From Prevotellaceae bacterium UBA6974 (GTDB taxonomy: Bacteria; Bacteroidota; Bacteroidia; Bacteroidales; Bacteroidaceae): a stretch of DNA of 25,864 nt. The stretch spans positions 1 to 25,864 of the forward strand of contig DJYQ01000011.1 in NCBI GenBank assembly GCA_002450165.1. The letters are read 5' to 3'. Under the pieces are notes generated by a model. It did not search any database. It saw only the letters and a list, made by a program, of their open reading frames with translations, and was not told the DNA's origin. Made by a program: the position numbers and the translations under genes. Of this stretch, positions 8,338-17,100 are shown piece after piece. Position 1 is the first letter of the stretch, and each line of letters begins with the position of its first letter.

Positions 8338-9732
8338 TTATTTGACATACTGCTCCATTTCCTTTGCGGCAGCAGCATTACCAGTATTCTTGTAGATAGT
8401 CTGCAAAGGACGTGCCCAACGGTCGGGCTTATCAGGCTCAGCATCACGTATCTTCTCAAAATACGGCTGGGCATTTTTGAAACACTTCTTAACCTCAGCC
8501 TCTGCTGCATTAACCTGAGCCTGTGACCTCATAACCTTGCCCGACACGGCACGGTACTTCTCCAGACCCATCTCATACCAGCAGTAGCCGCAATTGTAGA
8601 AGGCATCCAGATACGCAGGATCCAACTCACCGGCCTTCTGGAAGAACTTGATAGCCTCGTTATAGTTCTTAGCACTATACATGGCAAAGCCACGACAATA
8701 GTTCGCAATCTTATTATCAGGATACTTGGCAATCAAGTCCGCCGTATAGGCATTTACCTCGTCCTTGTTCTCCTTCTGCGAATAATAACCCATCAACTGC
8801 TGCATAGCATTCTCGCCAGCCTCGTTATTCGCATACTCGCTAATAATCTTCTTCAGCTCAGCAATCCACTCATCCGTCTTACCAGACTGCTTCAGAATCT
8901 GGGCACGCGAACCGATTACAAAGTTACGGCTTGCCTCGTCATCATACTGCAGGGCCAAATCATAATACTTAGCCATAACATCAAAGTTCTTGGCATTCGA
9001 AGCAGTAAGATAAACATTAAACGCATGCTTGGCAATAGGCTCTTTGGGATTCTTTACACCCTCAGCCTCGGCAACCTCGGGATAAGACTTGGCATAGTTG
9101 ACATACGCATCCAGAGCCTTACAAGCCTCGTCCAGTTTCTTGTCCATGATACAGAACTGACACAGGTAAGCAAGATACAAGTTGGACGTTGACAGCTTCA
9201 GCTCAGCATTCTTGATACTCAGCACCTGCATCTCATCCTTTTTGTTACCATAGGTAATCTCACCGTGACAACCCTCACACAGACCATACACTCCCTTACC
9301 AAAGACAGTGACGTCAAACTTCTCCTTGTCATGCTGGAAATACTGCAACTGGTTATTGATAATAATGGTTGACATATCATCCAAGGCACGATACACATCA
9401 AACATCTTCTTCTCAGGCACCAGCCCCGTAGCCAAAGCCTCGTTTGCCTTGTCCAGACCCTCAACGCTCAGTTTCTCCAGTTTCTCCTGGTTCTCGATAA
9501 TCAACCTGTCGTTACTGGCATTACCCTTTGCCTGTTCAGCACGTATCTCAGCATTCAGCGCCTGAATCTGAGTATCATATTCAACAGCAGCAGTCACCAG
9601 CGCATTGGCAGCCTTTTTCTTTGCAGCAGCCTCCTTCTTTGCAGCCTTGGCAGCCTCCTTCTCCTCAGGTGTCTGAGCCATTATGCCGGTAGCAAGCGCC
9701 AGCACAGCAACACAACATAAGAACTTTTTCAT
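8338..9732 (-). CDS. secreted TPR protein with coiled-coil N-terminus and one CXXCH motif
   Basis: 464 residues. A signal peptide (MKKFLCCVAVLALATGIMAQ, likely cut near residue 20) precedes a Lys/Ala/Glu-rich helix (about 21-100) with coiled-coil character. From about 170 to the end the protein is made of TPR-like helices; the best match is NYCRGFAMYSAKNYNEAIKF followed by FFQKAGELDPAYLDAFYNCG. A CEGCH motif (C152, C155, H156) lies between the two parts. CXXCH is the covalent haem c attachment motif, but one motif in a TPR protein could also be a metal site or chance. The gene begins 26 nt after the gyrA stop and abuts the next TPR gene, so it is probably transcribed with both. I know no established function. 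Confidence 0.86.
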   Translation of the reverse strand: MKKFLCCVAVLALATGIMAQTPEEKEAAKAAKKEAAAKKKAANALVTAAVEYDTQIQALNAEIRAEQAKGNASNDRLIIENQEKLEKLSVEGLDKANEALATGLVPEKKMFDVYRALDDMSTIIINNQLQYFQHDKEKFDVTVFGKGVYGLCEGCHGEITYGNKKDEMQVLSIKNAELKLSTSNLYLAYLCQFCIMDKKLDEACKALDAYVNYAKSYPEVAEAEGVKNPKEPIAKHAFNVYLTASNAKNFDVMAKYYDLALQYDDEASRNFVIGSRAQILKQSGKTDEWIAELKKIISEYANNEAGENAMQQLMGYYSQKENKDEVNAYTADLIAKYPDNKIANYCRGFAMYSAKNYNEAIKFFQKAGELDPAYLDAFYNCGYCWYEMGLEKYRAVSGKVMRSQAQVNAAEAEVKKCFKNAQPYFEKIRDAEPDKPDRWARPLQTIYKNTGNAAAAKEMEQYVK

Positions 9733-9758
9733 AATAATTGATATTAGGTTAATAGTTA

Positions 9759-12302
9759 CTAATCCTTGTTATCCGTATTCTCCTGGGTCTCGGACATTCC
9801 CTCCTGTACCGAACTAGCCTCAGCCTCGGTTACAGCTTCATCATCCTCATCCTCGCTGCGGGGAACCACACACACATGGCTGATACTGTCATTGCGCTTC
9901 TTCAGTTCAATAACCTTTGTACCCTGCGTAGCACGATTCTTTGTCTCCTTGATTACATCCACATGCATACGGATAGTAATACCACTCTTGTTAATAATCA
10001 TCAGGTCATCATCCTCTTTGACAACCTGCAGGGTGATTAGTTTACTTTCATCCACAAGATTCATAGCCTTCACACCCTTTGCATGACGTCCAGTCTTGCG
10101 GTAAGCCTCGACACTCGTGTACTTACCCCAGCCCTTGTCACTCATCACCAGGATGTTCTCGTTCTCGGGATCGTTCACCACTGCCATACCAATAACCTCG
10201 TCCTCAGGATCATCCACATCCAGTATGATACTCTGCACACCAGTACTTACGCGACCCATGGCACGCACCTGGTCCTCGTTGAACCGGACGGCACGACCGT
10301 TACGGTTAGCAACCACAATCTCGTCAGTACCATTCGTCAGGTTCACGGCAATCACACGATCCTCGTCACGGATAACAATAGCATTCACGCCGTTTGCACG
10401 CGGACGGCTGTACTCTGTCAGACGCGTCTTCTTGATAATACCCTGCTTCGTGGCAAACACAACATAGTGGTTCTGGCAGAACTCAGCATCCTGCAACTTG
10501 CGTATCAGCAGACAAGCCTCGATAGTATCACCCGACTCAATCTGCAGGATATTCTGTATGGCACGCCCCTTGGTAGCCTTCGTGCCCTCGGGGATATCAT
10601 ACACACGCAACCAATAGCAACGACCACGACTCGTAAAGAACATCATCGTGTTATGCATCGTACCCGTGTAGATATGCTCGATAAAGTCATTGTCACGCGT
10701 AGCAGAACCCTTGGAACCTATACCGCCGCGACCCTGAGCCCTGAACTCAGCCAGAGGAGTGCGCTTGATATAACCCATGCGGCTAATTGTAACCACAACC
10801 TCGTCATCAGCATAGAAATCCTCAGCATTAAACTCCTCAGCACTCGGCATTATTTCAGTCTTGCGCTCGTCAGCATACTGTTCCTTTACCTCCTGCAACT
10901 CGTCCTTGATAACCTTGCGGCAAAGCTCGTCATTAGTCAGTATCTCGTTGTAGTAGGCAATCTTCTTCTGCAACTCATCATACTCGTTATGCAAATCCAA
11001 CTGACGCATGTTAGTCAGCTGTGCAAGACGCATATCGACAATAGCCTTACTCTGCAGTTCGTCCAGACCGAAACGCTGTTCCAGGTTTGCCTGAGCATCA
11101 GCCGGAGTCTTGCTCGCCCTTATAATCTTCACTACCTCGTCGATATTGTCACTTGCAATAATCAGGCCCTCCAGGATATGAGCACGCTCCTCGGCCTTCC
11201 GCTTGTCAAACTTGGTACGACGAATAACCACATCATGACGGTGCTCGACAAAATCGGCAATACAGTCACGCAGTGTCAGCAGACGGGGGCGTCCCTTGAC
11301 CAGAGCAATGGCGTTCACGCTGAAGCTCGTCTGCAGCGGAGTCATCTTGAACAACTTGTTCAGCACGACACGCGCATTGGCATCACGCTTCACATCCACC
11401 ACAATACGCATACCCTCGCGGTCCGACTCGTCATTGGCATTGCTTATACCATCAATCTTACCCTCCTTGACCAAATCGGCAATATACTCAATCAGCTGAG
11501 CCTTGTTCACACCGTACGGAATCTCGGTAATCACAATCTTATCATGCTGCTCGCCAGCCTCGATGTCAGCCTTGGCACGTATGATTATACGGCCTCGCCC
11601 TGTCTCGTAGGCATCCTTGATACCCTGCAGACCCATGATATATGCACCCGTCGGGAAGTCAGGTCCCTTGACGTAGTTCATCAATGCCGCACTGTCCATT
11701 TCGGGGTTATCCACAAACGCCACACATGCATCGATAACCTCACCTAGGTTGTGCGTAGGAATATTCGTAGCCATGCCGACGGCAATACCCGTAGCGCCGT
11801 TCACCAGCAGGTTCGGAATACGTGTCGGCATAACCGTAGGCTCCTGCAGCGTATCGTCAAAGTTGTTGGTCATGTCAACCGTCTCCTTATCCAGATCCTG
11901 CATCATCTCCTCGCCCATACGACTCAAGCGCGCCTCGGTATAACGCATGGCAGCAGCACCGTCGCCGTCCACCGAACCAAAGTTACCCTGACCGTCAATC
12001 AGCGTATAACGCATGTTCCATTCCTGCGCCATGCGCACCAGAGCACCATACACCGAACTGTCACCATGCGGATGATACTTACCCAGAACCTCACCCACGA
12101 TACGCGCACTCTTCTTGTAAGGCTTGTTATGAGTATTTCCCAGCCCCTCCATACCATACAGGATACGGCGGTGCACAGGCTTAAAGCCGTCACGCACATC
12201 CGGCAATGCTCGGGCCACAATCACACTCATCGAGTAGTCGATGTAGCTCTTTTTCATCTCCGATTCGATATCAACCGGGATTATTCTTTCACGATCTTCC
12301 AT
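9759..12302 (-). CDS. gyrA: DNA gyrase subunit A
   Basis: 847 residues. GyrA is the DNA-cleaving and rejoining subunit of the A2B2 enzyme that introduces negative supercoils using ATP hydrolysed by GyrB. The winged-helix domain has the catalytic tyrosine Y121 in AAMRYTEARL and the quinolone-determining loop HPHGDSSVYGALVRMAQ, with S82 and G86 at the positions equivalent to E. coli S83 and D87. The tower and coiled coil follow, then a beta-pinwheel C-terminal domain. The GyrA box reads QGRGGIG (the E. coli form is QRRGGKG), and the protein ends in an acidic Glu/Asp-rich tail. Length matches the family. The ATG at 12302 precedes the conserved MKKSYIDYSMSVIVARALPD block at the expected distance. 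It is first in a seven-gene cluster with its own promoter at 12368-12399. Confidence 0.97.
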   Translation of the reverse strand: MEDRERIIPVDIESEMKKSYIDYSMSVIVARALPDVRDGFKPVHRRILYGMEGLGNTHNKPYKKSARIVGEVLGKYHPHGDSSVYGALVRMAQEWNMRYTLIDGQGNFGSVDGDGAAAMRYTEARLSRMGEEMMQDLDKETVDMTNNFDDTLQEPTVMPTRIPNLLVNGATGIAVGMATNIPTHNLGEVIDACVAFVDNPEMDSAALMNYVKGPDFPTGAYIMGLQGIKDAYETGRGRIIIRAKADIEAGEQHDKIVITEIPYGVNKAQLIEYIADLVKEGKIDGISNANDESDREGMRIVVDVKRDANARVVLNKLFKMTPLQTSFSVNAIALVKGRPRLLTLRDCIADFVEHRHDVVIRRTKFDKRKAEERAHILEGLIIASDNIDEVVKIIRASKTPADAQANLEQRFGLDELQSKAIVDMRLAQLTNMRQLDLHNEYDELQKKIAYYNEILTNDELCRKVIKDELQEVKEQYADERKTEIMPSAEEFNAEDFYADDEVVVTISRMGYIKRTPLAEFRAQGRGGIGSKGSATRDNDFIEHIYTGTMHNTMMFFTSRGRCYWLRVYDIPEGTKATKGRAIQNILQIESGDTIEACLLIRKLQDAEFCQNHYVVFATKQGIIKKTRLTEYSRPRANGVNAIVIRDEDRVIAVNLTNGTDEIVVANRNGRAVRFNEDQVRAMGRVSTGVQSIILDVDDPEDEVIGMAVVNDPENENILVMSDKGWGKYTSVEAYRKTGRHAKGVKAMNLVDESKLITLQVVKEDDDLMIINKSGITIRMHVDVIKETKNRATQGTKVIELKKRNDSISHVCVVPRSEDEDDEAVTEAEASSVQEGMSETQENTDNKD

Positions 12303-12367
12303 TGATAGATATAATTAGTTATTTTTGCTATTCAGATACACAGACGCCAAAACGCGTCATTTCCGTA

Positions 12368-12399
12368 CAAAATTAAGCAAAAAACACGAAATAAGCAAG
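12368..12399 (-). promoter_or_regulatory. Bacteroidota-type promoter for gyrA
   Basis: On the minus strand a -7 box TAATTTTG (12375-12368) matches TAnnTTTG exactly. A -33-like CTTG (12399-12396) lies 20 nt upstream. This predicts a transcript start near 12361 and a 5' leader of about 60 nt before gyrA. It separates gyrA from the upstream ileS operon. Confidence 0.65.
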
Positions 12400-12416
12400 A
12401 AAAAGCCTAAATTATT

Positions 12417-12442
12417 AATGTACACGCGCGAACATGAACATT
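12417..12442 (-). terminator. weak hairpin at the end of the ileS operon
   Basis: On the minus strand AATGTTCATG and CGTGTACATT pair over ten positions with one T/T mismatch and one G-T pair around a 6-nt loop. It overlaps the stop codon of the 53-residue gene. The following sequence is AT-rich, but the T-run (CTTTTTC) comes about 10 nt later, so termination is doubtful. Confidence 0.3.
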
Positions 12443-12602
12443 ATTTAACCCAATAAGCCCCTCCACGCCATTCGACCATAGCCTCCTCACCCGACATTAC
12501 ATGCCACGAGAGCATTACACCCTCGTCATCCGTGACGACCACTATCGGTCCCTCTACAACACTCCCGTCAGGAAAAAAAATCCTGTTCCACCCCGTCTTC
12601 AT
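12441..12602 (-). CDS. small conserved-looking protein of 53 residues, unknown function
   Basis: An ATG at 12602-12600 overlaps the stop of the DUF4296 gene as ATGA and opens a 53-codon frame ending TAA at 12441. The product begins MKTGWNRIFFPDGSVVEGP and ends VEWRGGAYWVK. It is rich in Trp, Val, Gly and acidic residues, with no signal peptide or membrane helix, so it is probably a small cytoplasmic beta-rich domain. Support for it being real: the exact 4-nt overlap typical of coupled genes, a sensible protein composition, and an ending just before the gyrA promoter with otherwise no room for a longer frame. It is short enough to be missed by common ORF length cut-offs. I do not recognise a named family. 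Confidence 0.72.
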   Translation of the reverse strand: MKTGWNRIFFPDGSVVEGPIVVVTDDEGVMLSWHVMSGEEAMVEWRGGAYWVK

Positions 12603-13552
12603 CTGCGTCGTCGCATGACACGTATCGGCTTCTCCTTCACGATATCAATCGTACGCTTCCTGGCCTTGTCCCCACGAATGTCATGCGGAGCAAGACGGAC
12701 GTTCGCACTATCCGCGACACCCGTTCCGGCGGCTTTCGGAGCCAGTACGGTATCATTCAGCAATTTCCCGTCATTCTCGTTCTTTGTGACAGGCTTGGCA
12801 TGATACCGCACCATCACCATCCTGTTCAGGGACAGACAACCGAAAGCACCATTGCTGACAGGAATATAAACGTTACCCGAAATATTCCTAATCCTATACT
12901 TACGGAACCTCTCAGGACATACATACCTCACCTCGTGGGGCCCGTTTCCGCCAATCCGCTGCGATACACCGGCAATACTGTCGTTCTCGAAAGTTACACG
13001 CAACAGCGCATAGGCATCCTCGGCACCGTAAGCCGAGAAGAACAGCGTCTCGAACGCCCACATCAGATTATCTGCAGGATGATACGTCGTATCAGCATCC
13101 AGGGTGAACGTATAGATATTATCCAACTCATTCGCCAGCAATATAGCATGCGACCTCAGCGTCCACACGTTAGCCGTATCACCCTCTGTCTTCAGGTTCG
13201 AATACATACTCTGCTCCTGATGCTCAACACCCACATCCTGTGCCATGATGTCAAGACGTTTATAGACATTCAGATATATATCGTTGAATTTCTCCGAGTT
13301 ACGGCACCAATATACAAGTGATGAATCAAGTTCAGCACGACTTACCCCATGCTTTCTCAGTGCAGACTCGACCATCAAGCACATATTCTCGTCCCGATTA
13401 CCAGGCATCTGCTCTGCCATAGCCTCGGCCAGGTGATAGTCAACCAGAACATCCTCCATCTTCCCACTGGACAGCACCCCATGCGGAATCCCCTCACTAC
13501 ACGAGGCAAACACCATCGCAACGGCAGACAAAATCACGAGAACACGACTCAC
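12599..13552 (-). CDS. DUF4296 family lipoprotein
   Basis: 317 residues with a lipoprotein signal: hydrophobic LVILSAVAMVFASC, with C18 as the acylated cysteine. Residues about 25-110 match the DUF4296 pattern of Bacteroidota lipoproteins (PHGVLSSGKMEDVLVDYHLA followed by a helical block). The next 100-odd residues look beta-rich (EDAYALLRVTFENDSIAGVS, then VYIPVSNGAFGCLSLNRMVM), and the tail is strongly basic (RKRTIDIVKEKPIRVMRRRR). The function of DUF4296 is unknown. It lies 11 nt after lspA, whose product would mature it, and overlaps the following 53-residue gene by 4 nt. The basic C-terminus is unusual for an envelope lipoprotein and could contact nucleic acid, phospholipid or peptidoglycan (speculative). 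Confidence 0.85.
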   Translation of the reverse strand: MSRVLVILSAVAMVFASCSEGIPHGVLSSGKMEDVLVDYHLAEAMAEQMPGNRDENMCLMVESALRKHGVSRAELDSSLVYWCRNSEKFNDIYLNVYKRLDIMAQDVGVEHQEQSMYSNLKTEGDTANVWTLRSHAILLANELDNIYTFTLDADTTYHPADNLMWAFETLFFSAYGAEDAYALLRVTFENDSIAGVSQRIGGNGPHEVRYVCPERFRKYRIRNISGNVYIPVSNGAFGCLSLNRMVMVRYHAKPVTKNENDGKLLNDTVLAPKAAGTGVADSANVRLAPHDIRGDKARKRTIDIVKEKPIRVMRRRR

Positions 13553-13563
13553 CGCACAGACAA

Positions 13564-14199
13564 TTAGCTATCGGACTTCATATAATACTTTCGGCAAAAC
13601 AGAATCAATGCCGTCACGCCACAGGTGATGCTCGAATCAGCAATATTGAATATCGGAGAGAAGAATATAAAATCATTCCCACCGCATACAGGCATCCAGT
13701 CAGGCCAACGCCATTCGACCAAGGGGAAATATAGCATATCCACCACACGGCCATAGAACAGCGATTCGTAACCCGTCCCCCACGGCACAAACTCAGCAAC
13801 CGAAGGATAAGGCGGATTATTGAAAACCATGCCATAGAACATACAGTCTATGATATTACCCGCTGCACCTGCCTGTATCATGCTCAGGCAAACGACATAA
13901 ACCCATCCGGTACCACGTCTGATGACACGCATCATATACCAGGCAATCCATCCTACGGCAACGATGCGGAACGACGTCAGGAAAATCTTGTCAACCAGCT
14001 CCATGCCGAAAGCCATACCGTTGTTCTCGACAAAAGCAATCTTGAACCACCCCGTAACATCAATCACCTCGTGCAGAGCCATGTGCGTCTTGACCCATAT
14101 CTTGACACACTGGTCAAGACATACAATGCCCAATATGAGCAATGTCGAAGCCAGAAACTGATTCCTTATCCTTCGATTCTTCACCTGCAATGCCAACAC
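13564..14199 (-). CDS. lspA: lipoprotein signal peptidase II
   Basis: 211 residues as drawn. LspA is the inner-membrane aspartyl protease that removes the signal peptide from diacylated prolipoproteins. The catalytic aspartates are D118 (GAAGNIID) and D188 (FNIADSSI). The conserved early LDQ (D29) and VENNGMAFG (N60) are present, with four membrane helices. The stretch of about 50 residues between the catalytic motifs (about 125-180) is longer than in E. coli LspA, as is usual in Bacteroidota. The longest frame starts at a GTG whose first base is the last base of the ileS TAG stop (TAGTG). A second GTG at 14184 gives a more usual N-terminus (VKNRRIRNQ) and may be the true start. It sits between ileS and a lipoprotein gene. 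Confidence 0.93.
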   Translation of the reverse strand: MLALQVKNRRIRNQFLASTLLILGIVCLDQCVKIWVKTHMALHEVIDVTGWFKIAFVENNGMAFGMELVDKIFLTSFRIVAVGWIAWYMMRVIRRGTGWVYVVCLSMIQAGAAGNIIDCMFYGMVFNNPPYPSVAEFVPWGTGYESLFYGRVVDMLYFPLVEWRWPDWMPVCGGNDFIFFSPIFNIADSSITCGVTALILFCRKYYMKSDS

Positions 14200-17100
14200 T
14201 AACCTATTCTGTTCACCTTAATCTCGGTACCCTCCAAGACAATCTCGTTAGCCAACACCTGACTGGCAATATAGTCACGGTTTGCAGCCAGACAGGCACG
14301 GTTGTCCTGGGTATCGGGCAGGGTCAGCACAATACGGTCCGAAATCTCGAACCCACTGTCCTTACGCAACTGCTGTACGGAACGTATCAGCTCACGTGCC
14401 AAGCCCTCCAGACGCAGTTCCTCGGTCACCGTCAGGTCCAACGCAACCGTCAGCGTACCCTGATTCGTCACGCTCCAGCCCGGAATATCCTCGCTGTATA
14501 TTTCGACATCTTCCAGCTCGATGACGACATCCTGGCCATCAACATTCAATGCAACGCTTCCGCCCTCAAGCACGGCAATCTGCTCCTGCGACATAGCAGC
14601 GACAGCAGCAGCGACAGACTTCATCTGCTTGCCAAACTTCTTACCCATTGTACGGAAATTACACTTAACCCTCTTGACCAGCATACCGTCACCCTCGACA
14701 AACTCAATCTCCTTGACGTTCACCTCGTCCAGTATCAGCCTGCTCATAGCCTGGATGCGTAACCGCTGTTCTGCATCCAAAGCAGGGATAGCCACACGCT
14801 GCAAGGGCTGCTTGACACTAATCTGCTCCTTCTTGCGCAGAGAGTGAATCATGCTCGTTATCTGCTGAGCCAGAGACATACGCAATTCCTGCTCCTGGTC
14901 AATCAGAGACAGGTCACACTTGGGGAACTGAGCCAGATGCACACTCTTCACATCCTTATCGCCGCATGCCTCGTGCAAGTCACGATACAGCATGTCGGCA
15001 TAGAAAGGAGCAATCGGAGCCATCAGCCTGGCAACAGTCTCCAGACAGGTATATAGCGTCTGGTATGCCGACAGCTTGTCAATCGTCATTTCATCACCCC
15101 AGAAACGCTTCTTGGACAGACGCACAAACCAGTTGCTGACATTGTCGATGACGAAAGCCTGAATCAGACGACCTGCACGCGTTGGCTCGTATGCTTCGTA
15201 GCAAGACTCAACCTCGCGCACCAGCGTATTCAGCGAAGACAAAATCCAACGGTCCATCTCAGGACGCTCTACAGCAGGAACACCAGGCTCCTCATTGCAC
15301 CATCCATCTACATTGGCATACATTGCCAGGAACGAGTAGCTCTGATACAGTTTGCCAAAGAACGAACCCGTAACCTCCTTGACACCGTCGGTATCAAACT
15401 TCAGGTTATCCCACGGCTGCGAGTTGGTAATCATATACCAGCGCACAGCATCACTGCCATACTGCTCGATAGCCTCGAACGGATTAACCGTATTGCCCAA
15501 ATGCTTGGACATCTTCAGTCCGTTCTTGTCCAGCACCAGACCGTTCGAAATAACAGCCTTGTAAGCAACGCTGTCAAACACCATCGTAGCAATGGCGTGA
15601 AGCGTAAAGAACCATCCGCGCGTCTGGTCAACACCCTCGGCTATGAAGTCTGCCGGATAACACTTACCACTGTCCAGCAGTTCCTTGTTCTCAAACGGAT
15701 AGTGAATCTGGGCATAAGGCATGGCACCCGAATCAAACCACACGTCAATCAGGTCCAGCTCACGCTTCAGCACTGCCCCGCTCTCACCCACCAGGAATAT
15801 CTGGTCAACATACGGGCGGTGCAAGTCTATCCTGTCGTAGTTCTCCTGCGACATGTCACCCGGAACAAACCCTTTATCCTTCAACGGATTGGACTCCATC
15901 ACCCCAGCGGCGACAGCCTTCTCAATCTCGGCATACAGCTGCTCCAGGCTCTCAATGCAAATCTCTTCTCGTGTCTCGCGGTTACGCCAAATAGGCAACG
16001 GAGTACCCCAATAACGGCTACGGCTCAGATTCCAGTCATTCAGATTCTCCAGCCACTTGCCAAAACGCCCCGTACCCGTACTCTCGGGCTTCCACTGTAT
16101 CGTTTTGTTCAACTCCATCATGCGCTCCTTGGCAGCCGTCGAACGGATGAACCAACTGTCCAGCGGATAGTACAGCACAGGCTTGTCCGTGCGCCAGCAA
16201 TGAGGATAGTTGTGCGTATGCTTCTCAATCTTGAAAGCCGTACCCTCGTCCTTCATCTCGATACAGATCATCACATTCAGGTCCATATCTTTCGCAGCGG
16301 CCTTCTCGTCATACTTTCCGCCCACGTTATACTTCGGGTCATACGCATTCTTCACAAAGGCACCCTCGTGACGGGCATACTCTTCCTTGTATACACATTT
16401 GTCATAGAACGCAGGATCCATATCTTCACGCACAAAATACTTGCCCGTGAAATCAACCATAGGACGTGTGTCACCAGCCTTGTCAACCACAAACAGGCTC
16501 GGTATGCCCGCATCCTTGGCAACCTTGGCATCGTCCGCACCAAAAGTCGGTGCAATGTGCACGATACCCGTACCATCCTCGGTAGTGACATAGTCGCCCG
16601 GGATTACGCGGAACGCCTCATCCTCCTTAACTACAATCTGGTCATTCTCAATCGCACAAGGCTTAATCCATGGCATCAGCTGACGGTATTTCAGCCCCAC
16701 CAGGTCAGTACCCTTGCCGCGCCACAGGATTTCCAGTTCCTTGCCCTCTTCAGCCTGGAAATAGGCAGCAAGACGAGATTCGGCAACAATATACACAGCC
16801 TCCTCGTCCGAATACGGGTTCCTGCCCTTCACAGCAACATAGTCAATCTTGGGTCCCACACACAATGCCGTGTTCGAAGGCAATGTCCACGGAGTTGTCG
16901 TCCAAGCCAGAATATAGACAGGCAGCTCACAATTATGAATTATGGATTGTGAATTATGAATTATTCTAAACTGAGCCGTTACCGTAGTATCCTTCACATC
17001 ACGGTAGCAACCGGGCTGATTCAGCTCATGCGATGAAAGACCCGTACCTGCAGCAGGACTGTAGGGCTGAATCGTATAACCCTTGTACAGCAAATTCCTG

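Noticed and set aside
10083..11747. 554-codon open frame antisense to gyrA
   Set aside because: The opposite strand encodes an unmistakable GyrA. The antisense product is low-complexity, rich in His, Thr, Leu and Asn, with no domain. It is a by-product of codon use.
15501..16952. 483-codon open frame antisense to ileS
   Set aside because: It is a shadow of the IleRS gene with no recognisable protein features and no start context.
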